Below the pieces are notes generated by a model. That model saw only the letters and a program-made list of their open reading frames with translations. It was not told the DNA's origin and ran no database searches. From Prinia subflava (lineage: Eukaryota; Chordata; Aves; Passeriformes; Cisticolidae), in contig NC_086258.1 in NCBI RefSeq assembly GCF_021018805.1, positions 19,684,692 through 19,748,691 of the forward strand: DNA of 64,000 nt, given 5' to 3'. Within the stretch, counting starts at the first letter, position 1, and each line of letters starts with the position of its first letter. Shown piece after piece: positions 1 through 18,600 of this stretch. The position numbers and the translations under genes are program-made.

Positions 1-3000
1 GCATGGAGGGAAATGGTGCTGTTGCTCATCAGGGTAAAAAGGAGAGCAGTCCTGTTGGTTTGTTTTGCCAGCAGCTGTTGGTGTCAAGATTTGCCTAAGT
101 ACCAGAAGGTAAGGTGGAGACTCTTGCAAACAGTTCAGTGATTGAAAGGCGACACTGCTGTTAAACTTGCTTGTAATTAAATAAGACAGTCAACACAAAT
201 GATTTTAGTTTAGCCGTTTTCTTCTTTCCCGTTGTCTTCCTGTACAGCAAACTCCACATTCACAGGAAGAATCAAACTCACCTTCTGCTTCTGGAAGTGT
301 CTGCATTAACCAGCTCTTGACTTCCTGATGCTTTTTAAATGCTGATTTTTGCCAAGGAAGTTGATCTGCATACTGCAAATCTCCTGTAAACAGACATTTC
401 CCCTTCAAGTGCTTTTTCTAGCTCTGAGGCTGGAAATGTCTCCTTTGCAAGATTCACTTTAGGAATAGCTGACTTCCTGATGACAGGAATGTGTGTGTTG
501 ACTGCTGCTTTCCAAGTGCTACTTTCAACACCTAAGAGTGGTGGGACATCCCTGGGGCCATTAGCACCTCCATGTCCTCAAAAGACACTGCTGGGAGGGG
601 GGAGAGCTTTTCCAGAACATTTCCACTACCTCTGAGTGCTATCTGTGCTCAAAATAAGTGTTGCCTCTCTAGCAGGCTGCTTCTAATGCCACTGTACAGG
701 CTCTAGGATTTCTTTCCCATGTCTGTCTGATCTTAATTAGCACTTGTAGGCATCTAGAGTTTAAGCATTGAGTAGGAGGATGTGGTTTGCTAATACAAGA
801 AGGCTGCTCTAAGGGCTCTGCTGCTTTTCCTGTTGCTTGTTTAAACCAGCTCCCCACAGGGCAGAGGAGATCCCACAAACAGCAGGGAGGTGAGAAGGGC
901 TGAGATGCCAGGAAACAGAAATAGGATTGCCTGGGATCAGGACAGCTGGCTGAAATTTGGAGTGCAAAATGGTATTCCTGACTTTTTAAAAAAGTTCAGA
1001 TTTTCACAGGTGTTGTATTTGTCTTTTGGTTTTTTTTTCTGGCAAGTGACAGTGAAGGAAGTTCTTACTAAGGGTCAGGTGAATCTGTGCTGGGAGGTAG
1101 TTAAAAAGCAAGTGTTATGGAAGGTAACTGGGATTGTTTCCTGTTGTGGCCATGACTGAAAATTAAATTTTTAAAGGTGGCCAAGATGAAATTAAAATGG
1201 CAGTCAAAGGGTTGAATGTTAAACGTTCACTGATGGTTGTTAGGAAGGAGTAGAAATTAATGCCTCCTGGAAATGGTGTCTGGCAGATACCTGAACACCC
1301 TGATGGATTGTTGAAGGGATTCCAACCACTGATTGCTTCAGGTGTTGTAGCTCAGTGGAGCCCAGTCTTGCTGATCTGGCTGTCACTCCTCCCCTGGATT
1401 TCCCTGCTGTGGGGCAGACCTGGGCTGCTGGATATCCCACTGGTCCAGCTGTGACTTTGTACTGGCATTGTAGGGCTGTCTCTGGGTTTGGAAAGGAACA
1501 ATGAACACCTCCAAGCTGACAAGTTCACAGCACAACCAGATTCTTAATAGCTTTCTGTAATTAAAAATGTTTATTCTTTTGAATGTAGAAATTATTTTCT
1601 ATATGTAACTGATTATAAAACCCCAAGTATGTGTTAGGTGGGACATATATATTTATTAATCAAGCCTGTCTAGGGTAAAAAAACCCCATTTCTTCTGCAG
1701 CAGGGCTCTTATTTCCTCTTTGGGAGCTGTACTTTCTGTACATCAGAATCCCCAGTGGCTTGCAGTGCACTCAGCAGAGAGCTGTTCCAGGGATTAGACC
1801 CTTTCTGAGAAGGGAAGAGCTTTGATATTTTATCTGATCCTGTTGGTTTTACCACTTCACTCATCAGGTTGGCAAACTTACCTTGATTATGTGGTAGGTG
1901 CTAACGTGTAGCAGCTACACAAGGAGCTACAGAAACTTCCCCCAAAGCCTCCTGTCCTGGTAATTCTTGTTTCTTTTGTGATTCAGGGGCAGTGTGAGCT
2001 GAATGAATGTGAGCAGCTAAGGAGAATTAGGCAGTGCCCGATTGAGTGTCAGCAGTGCCTGAGTGTACATGACCACAGGAAGGGAGCCTGGATCCTGCAC
2101 AGTGCTGGGACTGTCCCAGTGCCCAGGCAGGGACATTCAGCACTTGCTGAGTCAGCAGACACTGGGACACAGCAGCTATGGGAGCTTCAGGCTTAAAATG
2201 TGGTGTTAACTGCTTCTTTCAGCTGTGCTGGGGTACTGAGCACAGCAGAGAATCTCTGGTGGAGATTATTCCTGTTGTATGGGGACTGTGCTCAGATGCT
2301 GGAGTTCTTTGAGATTATTGTAAGTGTGGATACAGGGGGGACAAGTGGACACAAGTGAGGTTTTGGTGCTTCTGATAACATTTTGCATTGGAAAAAAATT
2401 AAACTGAGTTGACACAGGATGTGAGAAAAGCTGCTGGTGGTGGTAGGAAGAATAGGAGGCAAAGGGTAGGACTTAGTAATCACCTTTCAGGTTGGAAAAG
2501 TAAGTTATGGTAGGAGATGCTGTAGGTGGTTTTATTCAGTGCCTTCATCTGTGACCTGGAAAAGGTAATGAACAGTGAAGTCTCCACTTTTGTTGGTGAT
2601 ATTACCTCTTTCAAGTAGTCAAATTGTGCTGATGGTGGGAAAATCTCACTGCCAGAAGGACTTAGCTAAATGAGGTAGGCAGGTATAAAGGCAGGATAAT
2701 CCCTGTGTAAGCAAGTGTAAAGTAATGAATCTAGGGGAGAAAACCCCCAAAATTAAATCATGGCAGCCTTGTGTTCAGCTCTGTGCTGCTCCCAGGATCT
2801 GCCTCAAGTCCTTCCCCTTGAAATTCTCTGAGGTGTTTGGAGGTGTCAGCAAAATAGTGAATGTCATCAGGGAGAGGATGGAAAATTACATCTGTAAACA
2901 ATGGTAATACCCCATATCTTGAATTGTATACAGTCCCTGACCCCTGAAGAGCAGGGGGCTTGTAGTGGAGGTGACAGGGAAGGTGAAGGGGTGCAGTGGC

Positions 3001-3907
3001 TGCTCTGTGAGGGGACATTTGAGGGGACATTGAAGAGAAGGCTGGGGGAGAGAATTTGATCAAGATCCACTAAATCATGACGCTTAAGCTGAATGTGCAG
3101 CAGTTCTCTGAATTCTCCCAACCCAGCATTAGTGATCATGAGAGGGAACAAAGGGGTCTGTTGAAAACAGGTGAGGTTCATCCTCACCCCCAGTATCAAG
3201 GGCAGCTTGGTGCTGATTTGGGCTTTGGCTCAGAACTGGTCATGCTAATTTGTAAAAATGTGAGATGCTGATGTACTTGCCGTACTCAGTTGTCAACAAT
3301 GCAGATACATTAGTTGTTTGCTCCAGTATCTAAAGTGCTTCCTGTGAAGAATTCCTTCTGGGCCCTGTCTTCACTTGTGTTGCTCAGAAGGATTTAAAAG
3401 AAACTCTCCAGGGAGTGTACAATCAGAGCCTCCCCGTGCATGGCTGTCCCCTGGTGTGTCCTGTGTGAAGCCTCAGAAGTGTGTCAGATCCTTTACCCTC
3501 CAGTTAGGAAATTGGGGGTGCAGTTTGAGCTCTTGGTGGTGCTGCTGTGACTCCCAGCACCTGCTCAGACCTGACTGACAATGCCAGAATCACAGTGCTG
3601 ACTGATTATATGTGGAAGATTTAAGCCTAAGCTGCTTTCCATCCAAAAGAGTGAATTGCTGGTGTCCTCTAATAGCAATTGGGTGAATGTGGCACTTGCT
3701 GAAGGCCTGACTGAGCTGTGAGGCCTCAGATTTGATCTGAGAAACACTTCTGAGGGCTGAGTCTGCCCTGCCCGTGGGTGACAGCATTGTTGGAGCGTGT
3801 CTGTACCCCTGAACAAAACTGACAGGAGCTGAGCTTCCGTCTGAGCCAGCCAAACATCTGGCTCCCATCATCCACATCAAACACTTTAAAAGCTTCTTTT
3901 CTTCTAG
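1..3907 (+). other. JPT1 last intron (no coding exon seen)
   Basis: This stretch precedes the last JPT1 coding exon and should be the final intron of that gene. I looked in it for the conserved middle part of JPT1 and found no match, so the upstream exons are probably outside the window. It is mostly unique sequence. Positions 2540-3070 look like an old CR1-type LINE body and are listed separately. The short open frames here show no family resemblance and no splice-compatible structure. Confidence 0.6.
2540..3070 (+). mobile_element. Degraded CR1-like LINE fragment
   Basis: The segment resembles CR1 body sequence: GTGACCTGG near the start, a run like GCAAGTGTAAAGTAATGAAT near 2710, and an ending around GAGAGAATTTGATCAAGA. 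No open reverse transcriptase frame remains. The assignment rests on remembered resemblance to the CR1 consensus, so the boundaries are approximate. Confidence 0.35.
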
Positions 3908-4056
3908 AAAACACTGAGGCTGATGTAGAAGCTGCCCCAGGTCAGAGTGAAGAAAAGTCCCTGCCTGCTGCACCTGTTCCTAGCCCAGTAGCACCAGCAC
4001 CTGCACCCTCCAGGAGAAATCCACCCGGTGGCAAGTCCAGCCTAGTGCTCGGTTAA
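3908..4056 (+). CDS. JPT1: JPT1 (HN1), last coding exon
   Basis: This is the 3' coding exon of Jupiter microtubule associated homolog 1, a small, largely disordered protein linked to microtubules and cell-cycle control. An acceptor (TTTTCTTCTAG) ends at 3907. The exon starts with two bases of a split codon and reads on to TAA at 4054-4056. The translated tail contains GQSEEK, the proline/alanine-rich [15 protein letters not shown] and the terminal GGKSSLVLG, which match the vertebrate JPT1 C-terminus almost exactly. Only about 48 residues of a protein of about 150 are in the window. NT5C follows on the same strand, as in the human locus. A 3' UTR of about 1.1 kb follows. Confidence 0.93.
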
Positions 4057-5185
4057 ACCTTTCCCTTCCTGACTGTTTTGAACTTGTGTCTGTTTTCTTT
4101 CCCCCATGCTTGTGATCTGCACAACTTGAGCCTGACTGTACATCTCAAATTTCTTTCATTAAAAAGAAGCACTTTATGTACTCCATCTTTTTTTGAAATC
4201 AAGGGTTTTTTTCCACTTCTGTCCTGTGTTTCCCCCAGATCTACTGGAAGTGACATGAGTGTTTTCTAGTGATAGACTTGAGGGAAAGCTTTATGAAGTA
4301 TTGTAATGTAACTCAAAGGAGAGTAGCTTGGTTCTAAGTGTGCTTAGAGGGTTTTTGTACTGAGATTTTTTTTTTAGAACCCGTTAGCTTTACAAGGGTC
4401 TAGAATCCTGGTTAACCAGGCCAGCAAACAATCAGCAAGAGCAGTCCCTTCCTCCACATGTGGGATTTAGGGATCTAAAAGGCTTCATTGACTGCATGTG
4501 GTAAATGCCTTGAGCCCTGCTGTGCCATATAAATCATTAAGTGGTTAATGTACACCATGCTGCCTTTAAAAACAATCTTGATACGGGACTACTCTGACAC
4601 AGGGTCTGTGCCAAATAGAGGGCTGATGACCAGAGCCACCCGGCCTAGTGCTGGGAAGGGGCTGATTCAGACTTTACTCAGTAAAGGTGGAGTGGATCAT
4701 AGAAATAAGAATTACAGGGCATTTTTTTTTACAACTTGACTCAATGATGTGCATGATCATGCTGGTGCTTGACCATGAGGTGAAAAATCTCATCCTTTAA
4801 AGTGTGTGTTGTAATTTCACAAAGCTGGATTGTTGCTTAAAAGTAAATAATATAGAAATTTTGAAGCAGTGTTTCCTGTGTGGGTTTTATTTCACGGGTT
4901 TGGTTTTGCTTTGTTCTCAGTTGTCCCTGTCTCAGCCAACCTGCCCTGCTCTAACAGAGGAGAGTTCTTACACCTGGCTTGAGGTCACCATTTGCCATCT
5001 TCCCCTGAAGAGAGAATCTGACTTCTCTCTTCATTTTTGTCCTCTAGATGAGAGAAGTGTGGAATATGGCTTGATACATATAATCTGTTTTATCCAAAAT
5101 ACTGGGTTTTTTTGTGAACAAAACTGAGAAAAGTTTATTTTCCTCATTAAAAAGAAAAAATAAAGAGGACCCTAAAAAGGGAGGG
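4057..5185 (+). other. JPT1: JPT1 3' UTR with polyadenylation signal
   Basis: The region after the JPT1 stop is AT-rich with no further gene. An AATAAA hexamer at 5159-5164, preceded by an ATTAAA in the same A-rich tract, is the best candidate polyadenylation signal. It gives a 3' UTR of about 1.1 kb. An earlier weak ATTAAA near 4158 could give a short form. The end coordinate is inferred, not observed. Confidence 0.55.
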
Positions 5186-5559
5186 GGTGGAATTGAGACC
5201 TGACCATGAAGTTCTCTGCTGTCCTGGAAGGGCTCTGCTGCCCGGGAAGCTACAGCAGAGGCTCTGAATGGAGCTGCTGTGTCTGCTGGTGCCTTTTCCA
5301 GCCTTCACCTGGAAAAACAAGTGCCTGAAAGCGCCCTGGCTTTCCAGCTCACTGCTGGAGAAGCCCTGCCCTGGGGTGCTGAACCTACCGAACTGGATCT
5401 GCTCTGACGCGCTCCTTTCCTCCGTCCGGGAGGCTTCCCTGCTGTGCACAATGCCCTGCGTAAAGAGCAAGGGGACTAACCCATAAATTAATATTTCCTT
5501 TGCAAGCCCATGCCCAGGGGAACTGGTTAATGCTCCGTGCTGGCTGCTGAGGCTCCACG

Positions 5560-12698
<7,139 letters not shown>

Positions 12699-13262
12699 TG
12701 CAGGAGGAGGATGCTGTGCTCTTCCCACTGCCAGGGAGCAACCAGCGCATCCCCTGCCATGGCCAGGAGGCACTGTCACTGCGGGGATCAGCCACAGGGA
12801 GAAATGAGCTGCTCTGTCACACACAGAGCTCTGGCTTTCTGGAAGATTGCTCTGCACTCAGTTTATCTCTGTAGTGTTTTGGATGTTTGCTGTTGGAGAA
12901 GAGAAACTATAAACTACAAGCAGCTGCAGTTGGAATTTTCTGTGTTTAACCTCACTCTTGTTTGGTTTGTGCTGTCTGAGGGCAGAGGGGAGGGAAAAAG
13001 AGGAAGGCTCTTGAACATGAGCAGATCCAATGTAGGTGTCTGCCAGGAAGCACTGGCTCAACAGTCAAACCTTTTAAAATTTAGGTATTTAGGCACCCTG
13101 GCTATTGGGTTTTCTCTTGCCTCATGGCTGATAATGAAAATACTAGGCTGGCGTCCATTTCTTGGCCCATGTGCTTGAGTAAGAGTAGGCAAAGGCTGCA
13201 AGTGCAGGTAGAAATATTCATGAGCTCACACAGAACTGATTACACAGCATTTAAGTTAATGT

Positions 13263-13268
13263 TTTATT
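13263..13268 (-). terminator. ARMC7: Candidate ARMC7 polyadenylation signal (distal)
   Basis: AATAAA on the minus strand (TTTATT on plus) lies about 670 bases after the ARMC7 stop. A nearer AATAAA at 13751-13756 on the minus strand offers a 3' UTR of only about 180 bases. If the distal site is used together with the NT5C signal at 13531, the two mRNAs overlap tail to tail. Confidence 0.4.
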
Positions 13269-13530
13269 AACAGAAGCTTTTACAAGACAGTTGTTCTCAT
13301 GTGCCAGACTGCCATGAGCCTGCTTTTTTTTTTTCCCTTTACTTTTCTCACCAGTGGCAATGCAAGACAAACTTACCACTTCCTCATTTGTAGGGTAGCT
13401 ACAGCCTGCCCTGTGCAGTGATTCCCTAGCTGGCTGCCTGTGCCAGGATTAGAGGATGGCATAACTAGGGCCACAGGGATGGAGAGATTGTGAACTGCCA
13501 GGGCAGGGAAACTCCCTTCTCTGCAGGAGG

Positions 13531-13536
13531 AATAAA
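13531..13536 (+). terminator. NT5C: Candidate NT5C polyadenylation signal
   Basis: This is the first canonical AATAAA on the plus strand after the NT5C stop codon at 12698. It would give a 3' UTR of about 0.85 kb reaching into the convergent ARMC7 transcription unit. Noncanonical signals closer to the stop cannot be excluded. Confidence 0.4.
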
Positions 13537-13933
13537 TTTCTGTGACAATTCAGTGACTTGACACTTAGTGTCACTTGTCAGGGACACTGAAGGGGAGAGG
13601 TGCAGCACAACTAGCCAGTAACTGGGGTGGATATAATTTCACCCAATAACCCAAGCAGAACACCCCTCATTGCTGGGAAGGGTTATTCGTGCAAGCTGGG
13701 TGCTGAGCTGCACTTGGCAAACTACTTTCCAATGCGCAGCCATGACCTGCTTTATTTTAAATATTTGCTTGCAGGCTTAGCTGTGTGCTTGGCCCAGCTG
13801 CCATGTTAGTGCTGTTCCATCCTGTTTGTTAACACCAGCACTCGTGGGACCAACTCCCCTCTTTATAAGGCTGCTCTTGACCTGCTGAGCAGAAAGTGAG
13901 AACAGCGGGAGGTTCCCCTCTCCACAGCCCCGC

Positions 13934-15391
13934 TCAGTCCTTGGGCAGAGGAATCCCCACTGCCGTGTGCTCGCTGAGGTTCCTGGCCTCCTCCACCTGC
14001 GCAGGGCTGCAGTAATCCTGCAGGAAGATGCATGCCAGGTTGCTGAGGCGCGTGTTGGCTGAGAGCGAGAAGCGCAGCATGCACTCCACCACGGGCAGCG
14101 CCGTGGTCTGCGCGCGCGACCGCGGCGTCGTCAGGAACATCAGCGTGGTCACGGCCGACACCACGGTCTCCTCGTTGGAGCTGGACAGGCAGTTGATGAT
14201 GGGCTCCACCCCGTTGGCCTCCAGGATGTACTCTTTGTTTGTTTTATCCAAGCACAGGTTGCAAAGACCACCTGGAACAGCAAGAGAAAAGTGTCTGAGG
14301 TATGCGAATTCACTGCTCATCCTATTTCTGACATCCAGATCTTCTGTATGGATGGAAAATTCTTAACGGTTCCCTAGGCCATGTTTTTTTGATTCTTTCC
14401 AACGATTTTCCACCAGCACACTCCTCCTGTGTATCATTAGAGGGCACTGTTACTGCTGTACATAACTGCTTCCACAGAATGATTCCAGGAATGCTCACTC
14501 ATCCCTCATGGAAGACACGAGCCAGCAGTTTATTGCAGGTGCTACAGAATGGAGGTAATAGAGTTAGTAGCTAAGAAGCACAGAATGTTTGAAACTTTGG
14601 GATGCAGCCACAAACCTTAAAAATCAAATACCCTTAGTATCATCTCACAGAACTACTCACGGCACCTGGCCCCTTAGCTTATACTCAGGCCATGAAAAAT
14701 CGCAGTAAGGCAGTTCTTCAAAAGATTTATGAAAAAGTGTCAAGTATTCTAGAAGATCAGTTGCCAATAGCAGAATGGTTACATGGATCTGTACAATGCA
14801 CCTGGCAAAATCTATGTATTAACGACTGCTTCTCTACGGGAGAGATTTCAGTAAAAAGTTACTCAGGTAGTGTTTGGGGAAAAAAAATTCTTTCCAGATA
14901 GTGTCTTCATTAAGCTCTCTAAGGACATGGAAGGTCATGTCCTCTGACTTCTCTCCCATTCTGCACTAAGTGAGGCTTTATCAGCACAGTGTGGGGTTAT
15001 TTTTGGAGCCCTGCGTGAATTTGGTGCGGATTAAGGACCAAACCGAGCGCGGGCCCGGTGTCCCCTGCCCAGGCGACAGCTGAGGGTGCTCGGGGCAGCC
15101 CTTACCCATGGCAAACTCCACGAGGCTCTCGTTGTCCTCGGTGAGCATATCGAGGAACAGATCCAGCACCTGGAGCTGCCGGAGATACTCGTAGTTGCTG
15201 GGATCGTAGGCGAAGTTGGCCAGGTTCGCCAGCACCTGCTCCTTGGCCTCTGCAAGGGAAAAGGGTCGGCTGTGTGAGGAAACACCGGACACGGAGCGGG
15301 CGAGCGAGCAGCGGCGTTAGTTACCTGTGCTGTCCGTCACCTGGAACTCGGTGACGAGCGCCTGCAGGTACTCCAGCCGACCCAGTTCCAT
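13934..15391 (-). CDS. ARMC7: ARMC7, armadillo repeat-containing protein 7
   Basis: This small armadillo-repeat protein is a likely scaffold with no enzymatic motif. Coding exons on the minus strand are 15391-15325, 15249-15106 and 14271-13934, giving 549 bases and 182 residues (human 198). Exon 1 gives [17 protein letters not shown]. Exon 2 carries the most conserved block ([15 protein letters not shown], then [16 protein letters not shown]). Exon 3 runs from [10 protein letters not shown] through [12 protein letters not shown] to IPLPKD. Both introns are GT-AG with phase 1 joins that preserve the frame. Compared with human, the N-terminus lacks about ten residues and the C-terminus stops a few residues early, so it is slightly shorter at both ends. 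The start ATG has G at -3 and +4. It is convergent with NT5C and divergent from nothing within 5 kb. Confidence 0.95.
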
Positions 15392-15650
15392 CACTGGACG
15401 CCGCAGCGGGCCGCCCGTTCCCCCGGGCAGCGCCGGCTGAGGCGCCGGGTGTGCCGAGGAGCGGGGCGGAACTCGCCGCCTCCGAGCAGCGGGAAAAGCC
15501 CGCCCGCCGCCATTTTGTGGGCGGAACTGCGCGGCGCCGTCTCCCCTCAGGCGGGGCGGGAGCGGCCGCCATTTTGTGGGCGGTGGGCGGGTCCGCTGCT
15601 CTCAGGAGGAGGGGTGGTGGCTGCTTCTGGTCTCTCTCTCTAAATATATG
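15392..15650 (-). promoter_or_regulatory. ARMC7: ARMC7 CpG-island promoter with duplicated YY1-type site
   Basis: CpG-rich DNA lies immediately upstream of the ARMC7 start. The 19-base motif GCCGCCATTTTGTGGGCGG occurs twice in the same orientation, at 15506-15524 and 15565-15583. Its core GCCGCCATTTT matches the YY1 recognition sequence, and the flanking GGGCGG is a GC box. YY1 sites are common just downstream of TATA-less promoter starts. The island ends abruptly in AT-rich DNA after 15640. Confidence 0.7.
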
Positions 15651-18600
15651 TAATTACATATTTTATATATAATTATATTAAAATGTATTCAATACATAAA
15701 ATAAATAAAATAAATGAGCCTGTGTCGAGGTACTTGGCTGTCTCATTATATGGCGAAGCTTTGCTGTTTAAATGCTTTGTTCTGCAAAGCAACTGAGCTT
15801 TCCCCACTGATTACTTACTTAACGAATTTTCACCTCTATATGTTTTGCTGCTCCATCCTAGTGCTGCTGTCATTGCGGTAGTGCTGCTCCTGGATCAATG
15901 CCAGTTTAAATAACGGGATTGTTCATGAAGCTAGGGAGAAAAGGTAGAAACAGCACAATACATGCCCAGTGAGGTAGATTACCTGGGGAAAAAATGAAAC
16001 AAAGCCAAGGAGTGAATTAACAGCAGGTGATTCCACCTCGGTTGTACAATGGTTTGGGCACAGAGTGGAGCAATTCCCTTGCCTTGAACTAACACAGCTT
16101 AGTGAAACCACTGCAATTTTACGTGCGGCAAGAGGGCTCAATTATGGTTTATGTCATGTAAATATACAAGGTAAAGGTTAATAAAGATCATAAACTGCGG
16201 GAGGGGACTGCAGAAATTTGTACTGCTTTTATTGAAGCAATTACATGCATGGATGTTCTTCTGTGGATAAGGCAAGGAACAGGCCGTGAGAACATACTGT
16301 CTTTTGTGTTATCTCAAATACAATTGATTTTCATATCAAGCAAATTAGTCATGGACTGATCCACATGGCACCAGTGACAAGAGTAGCGGGCTGATAACCC
16401 ACACAGCTGGGGGCACTAAAATACCTGCCCATGACTACATTAAATAGAAGGATGAGCAAAGAAGGTTCACTGAATGCAGTAATGCTAAATACTTTAACAT
16501 TGTAATGGTATGGGAAGACACAGAACATGAAAAGGAAGATATTTATTTTTACCTAGAATAAAAGTTTAAGCCATGCTAAGTGCCAGCAAGTTCAGCTCTT
16601 AGCATGATTATCAACTGAAGTCAGTATGTATTTATCTATAAGTCTAAATATATACCTGTATTTTTAGCAGCATATTTGAGTTTATTTGAAAATGATCAGC
16701 AAAGGTGCTACAAACTATGTCTATATTAGAATGTTTTGGTAACGTAGTAAGAAATCTAATGTGTGCCTTTGTATGTGATAAGTATTGATATATTTTAAAG
16801 CCTCATCTGCAATTAAATGGAGGGTGAATGAGTAATGTGGGAAAGCAGCAGCAGAGAAAGCAAACACAGGGAGCTAGTCCATACAAACAGAGCTCTACTG
16901 GGATTGACTGATAAGGTGGGGAAACTGTGTTTAAAAAGGAAAAATGCAATTACTTCTGTTTGTAAGAACTGCATTTACCCCCCAATATTGGCTGTATAGT
17001 TTAATGGTGTGAATACTCAAAGCACTTGCTGTTTGCCAGAGCAGGAGCTGTTCTAGCTGGGGTAGTCGCAGCTCCAGGGACTATTCTGGTGACTTCCACA
17101 GTACACCAAACTCAGAATTCAGGAAATTTTAATTTCTAGTAGTTTTTTATTTTCTTATAGCTACTAGCCATGTCTGCGAACAGCAAGCCAAGCTCTTAAA
17201 TTAAGTGATTTTGCACTTCAGAGGTGCCTTAAAGTGTGTAACCTTTCTATAACCTTTATTGCTATTAAATATAAATAAATAATATTAATATTAAACTTTC
17301 CCAAGTATTACCCTGGCAGAGAATCTTAGGCTTTTAAGGATCGTGATCTTGCAGTATTTCAGTGTGAACTTCCCAGTGAATGTTTCATTTCAGCGAGGAA
17401 AGGTACTTCTTGCCAAAATGCTTGTCTTGCAATGGTCAGAATATCTTCAATGATAAAGGGAGCAGGGGAGGGGCAATGGGGAACATGGGGAGCAAGGAAC
17501 ATTTAATTCTGGTCAATTTTTGTGGCTAGAGATTTGTAACCTGGCTGAGTTATTAGTGTTTGTCCCAAATTAAAGCCAGATTATTTTACTGTCTGCTGGT
17601 GTTAAAGAAACTGCTTCAGTGGAGCCTTGTGTAAAGGGATGACCTTAAACTAACGATGGGAACTTTTATTGCTTTCTTGTCCTTTTGGTCCCCAAGATTC
17701 CTAAGGACTGAGTGTTGCTGCACCTGTAGGATCCCTCTGAGGGGGAATATTTGTTATTCTGTAGCATGCTCAGGTCTCTCCAGTTATCCCTTGCCAAACT
17801 CCTGCTCAAGGCAGCTTGGAGTTCAGGTTGGAAACACACATGGGAGAGGAGACCCGTGGAAAGCAGAGGAGAGGGTTTCTTTTCTCTCTTATGGGAACTC
17901 AGATGTCTTATTCACCTGTGGAAATACAGCATAAAACATTACTTCTTTTCTGCTGAGGATTTGCTTTCAACCTGTGGGTTGTGGATTACTTTTAAAGGAT
18001 CTGTGAAAAGTAACCAGGGGAGAGAACTCTGTTTTCGGGCTTGAGATCTATTAGTGAGGTTTCAGTCAGCAAGTTGAGAAATGTTATAATAACAGGTTTG
18101 TGAATTGGTTGTTTTTCTTCCCAGAAACCTCTCTGTTCCTGCGAATAAGTCCCAGTGACCCCAGGGATGAGTCTGGGAGTATCAAAAAGCACTTCTGAAA
18201 AGCACTCTCCTTGCCTTCTATCCTAAATTATCTTGCACTGCTGTGCACAATCAAGAAATGATCAAAACAGGTGTCTTTGCCTTGGTGTGGGAGGAGCTGA
18301 TCTCTGTGTCAGCTTCAATTGGTGAAGAATTTTTGGTTTTGCCCTGTATGTTTCCTTCTTTATGAAGCAGCCAGGGCAAAAGCATTACCAGTAGATCAAT
18401 TGGCTCCATGCAGGGGCTGCCTTCCATTGCTCCTTCACCTAACCTTTGTTTCCTGTGAGAAATTTTGGTGGATTGTAGCTTACACCATATCTTGCCTATT
18501 TTGCCCAGGATATTTGTAGCAGTGGCCAAATACCCTCATATTTCCATAAGAAAACAGAAAGGGAATCTAGAAAGATGAACAGAATGTAAAATTTAAGAAT

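Noticed and set aside
1978..2196. A possible JPT1 internal exon after GATTCAG near 1986
   Set aside because: The open frame (QGQCELNECEQL...) does not match any part of JPT1, and no suitable donor follows.
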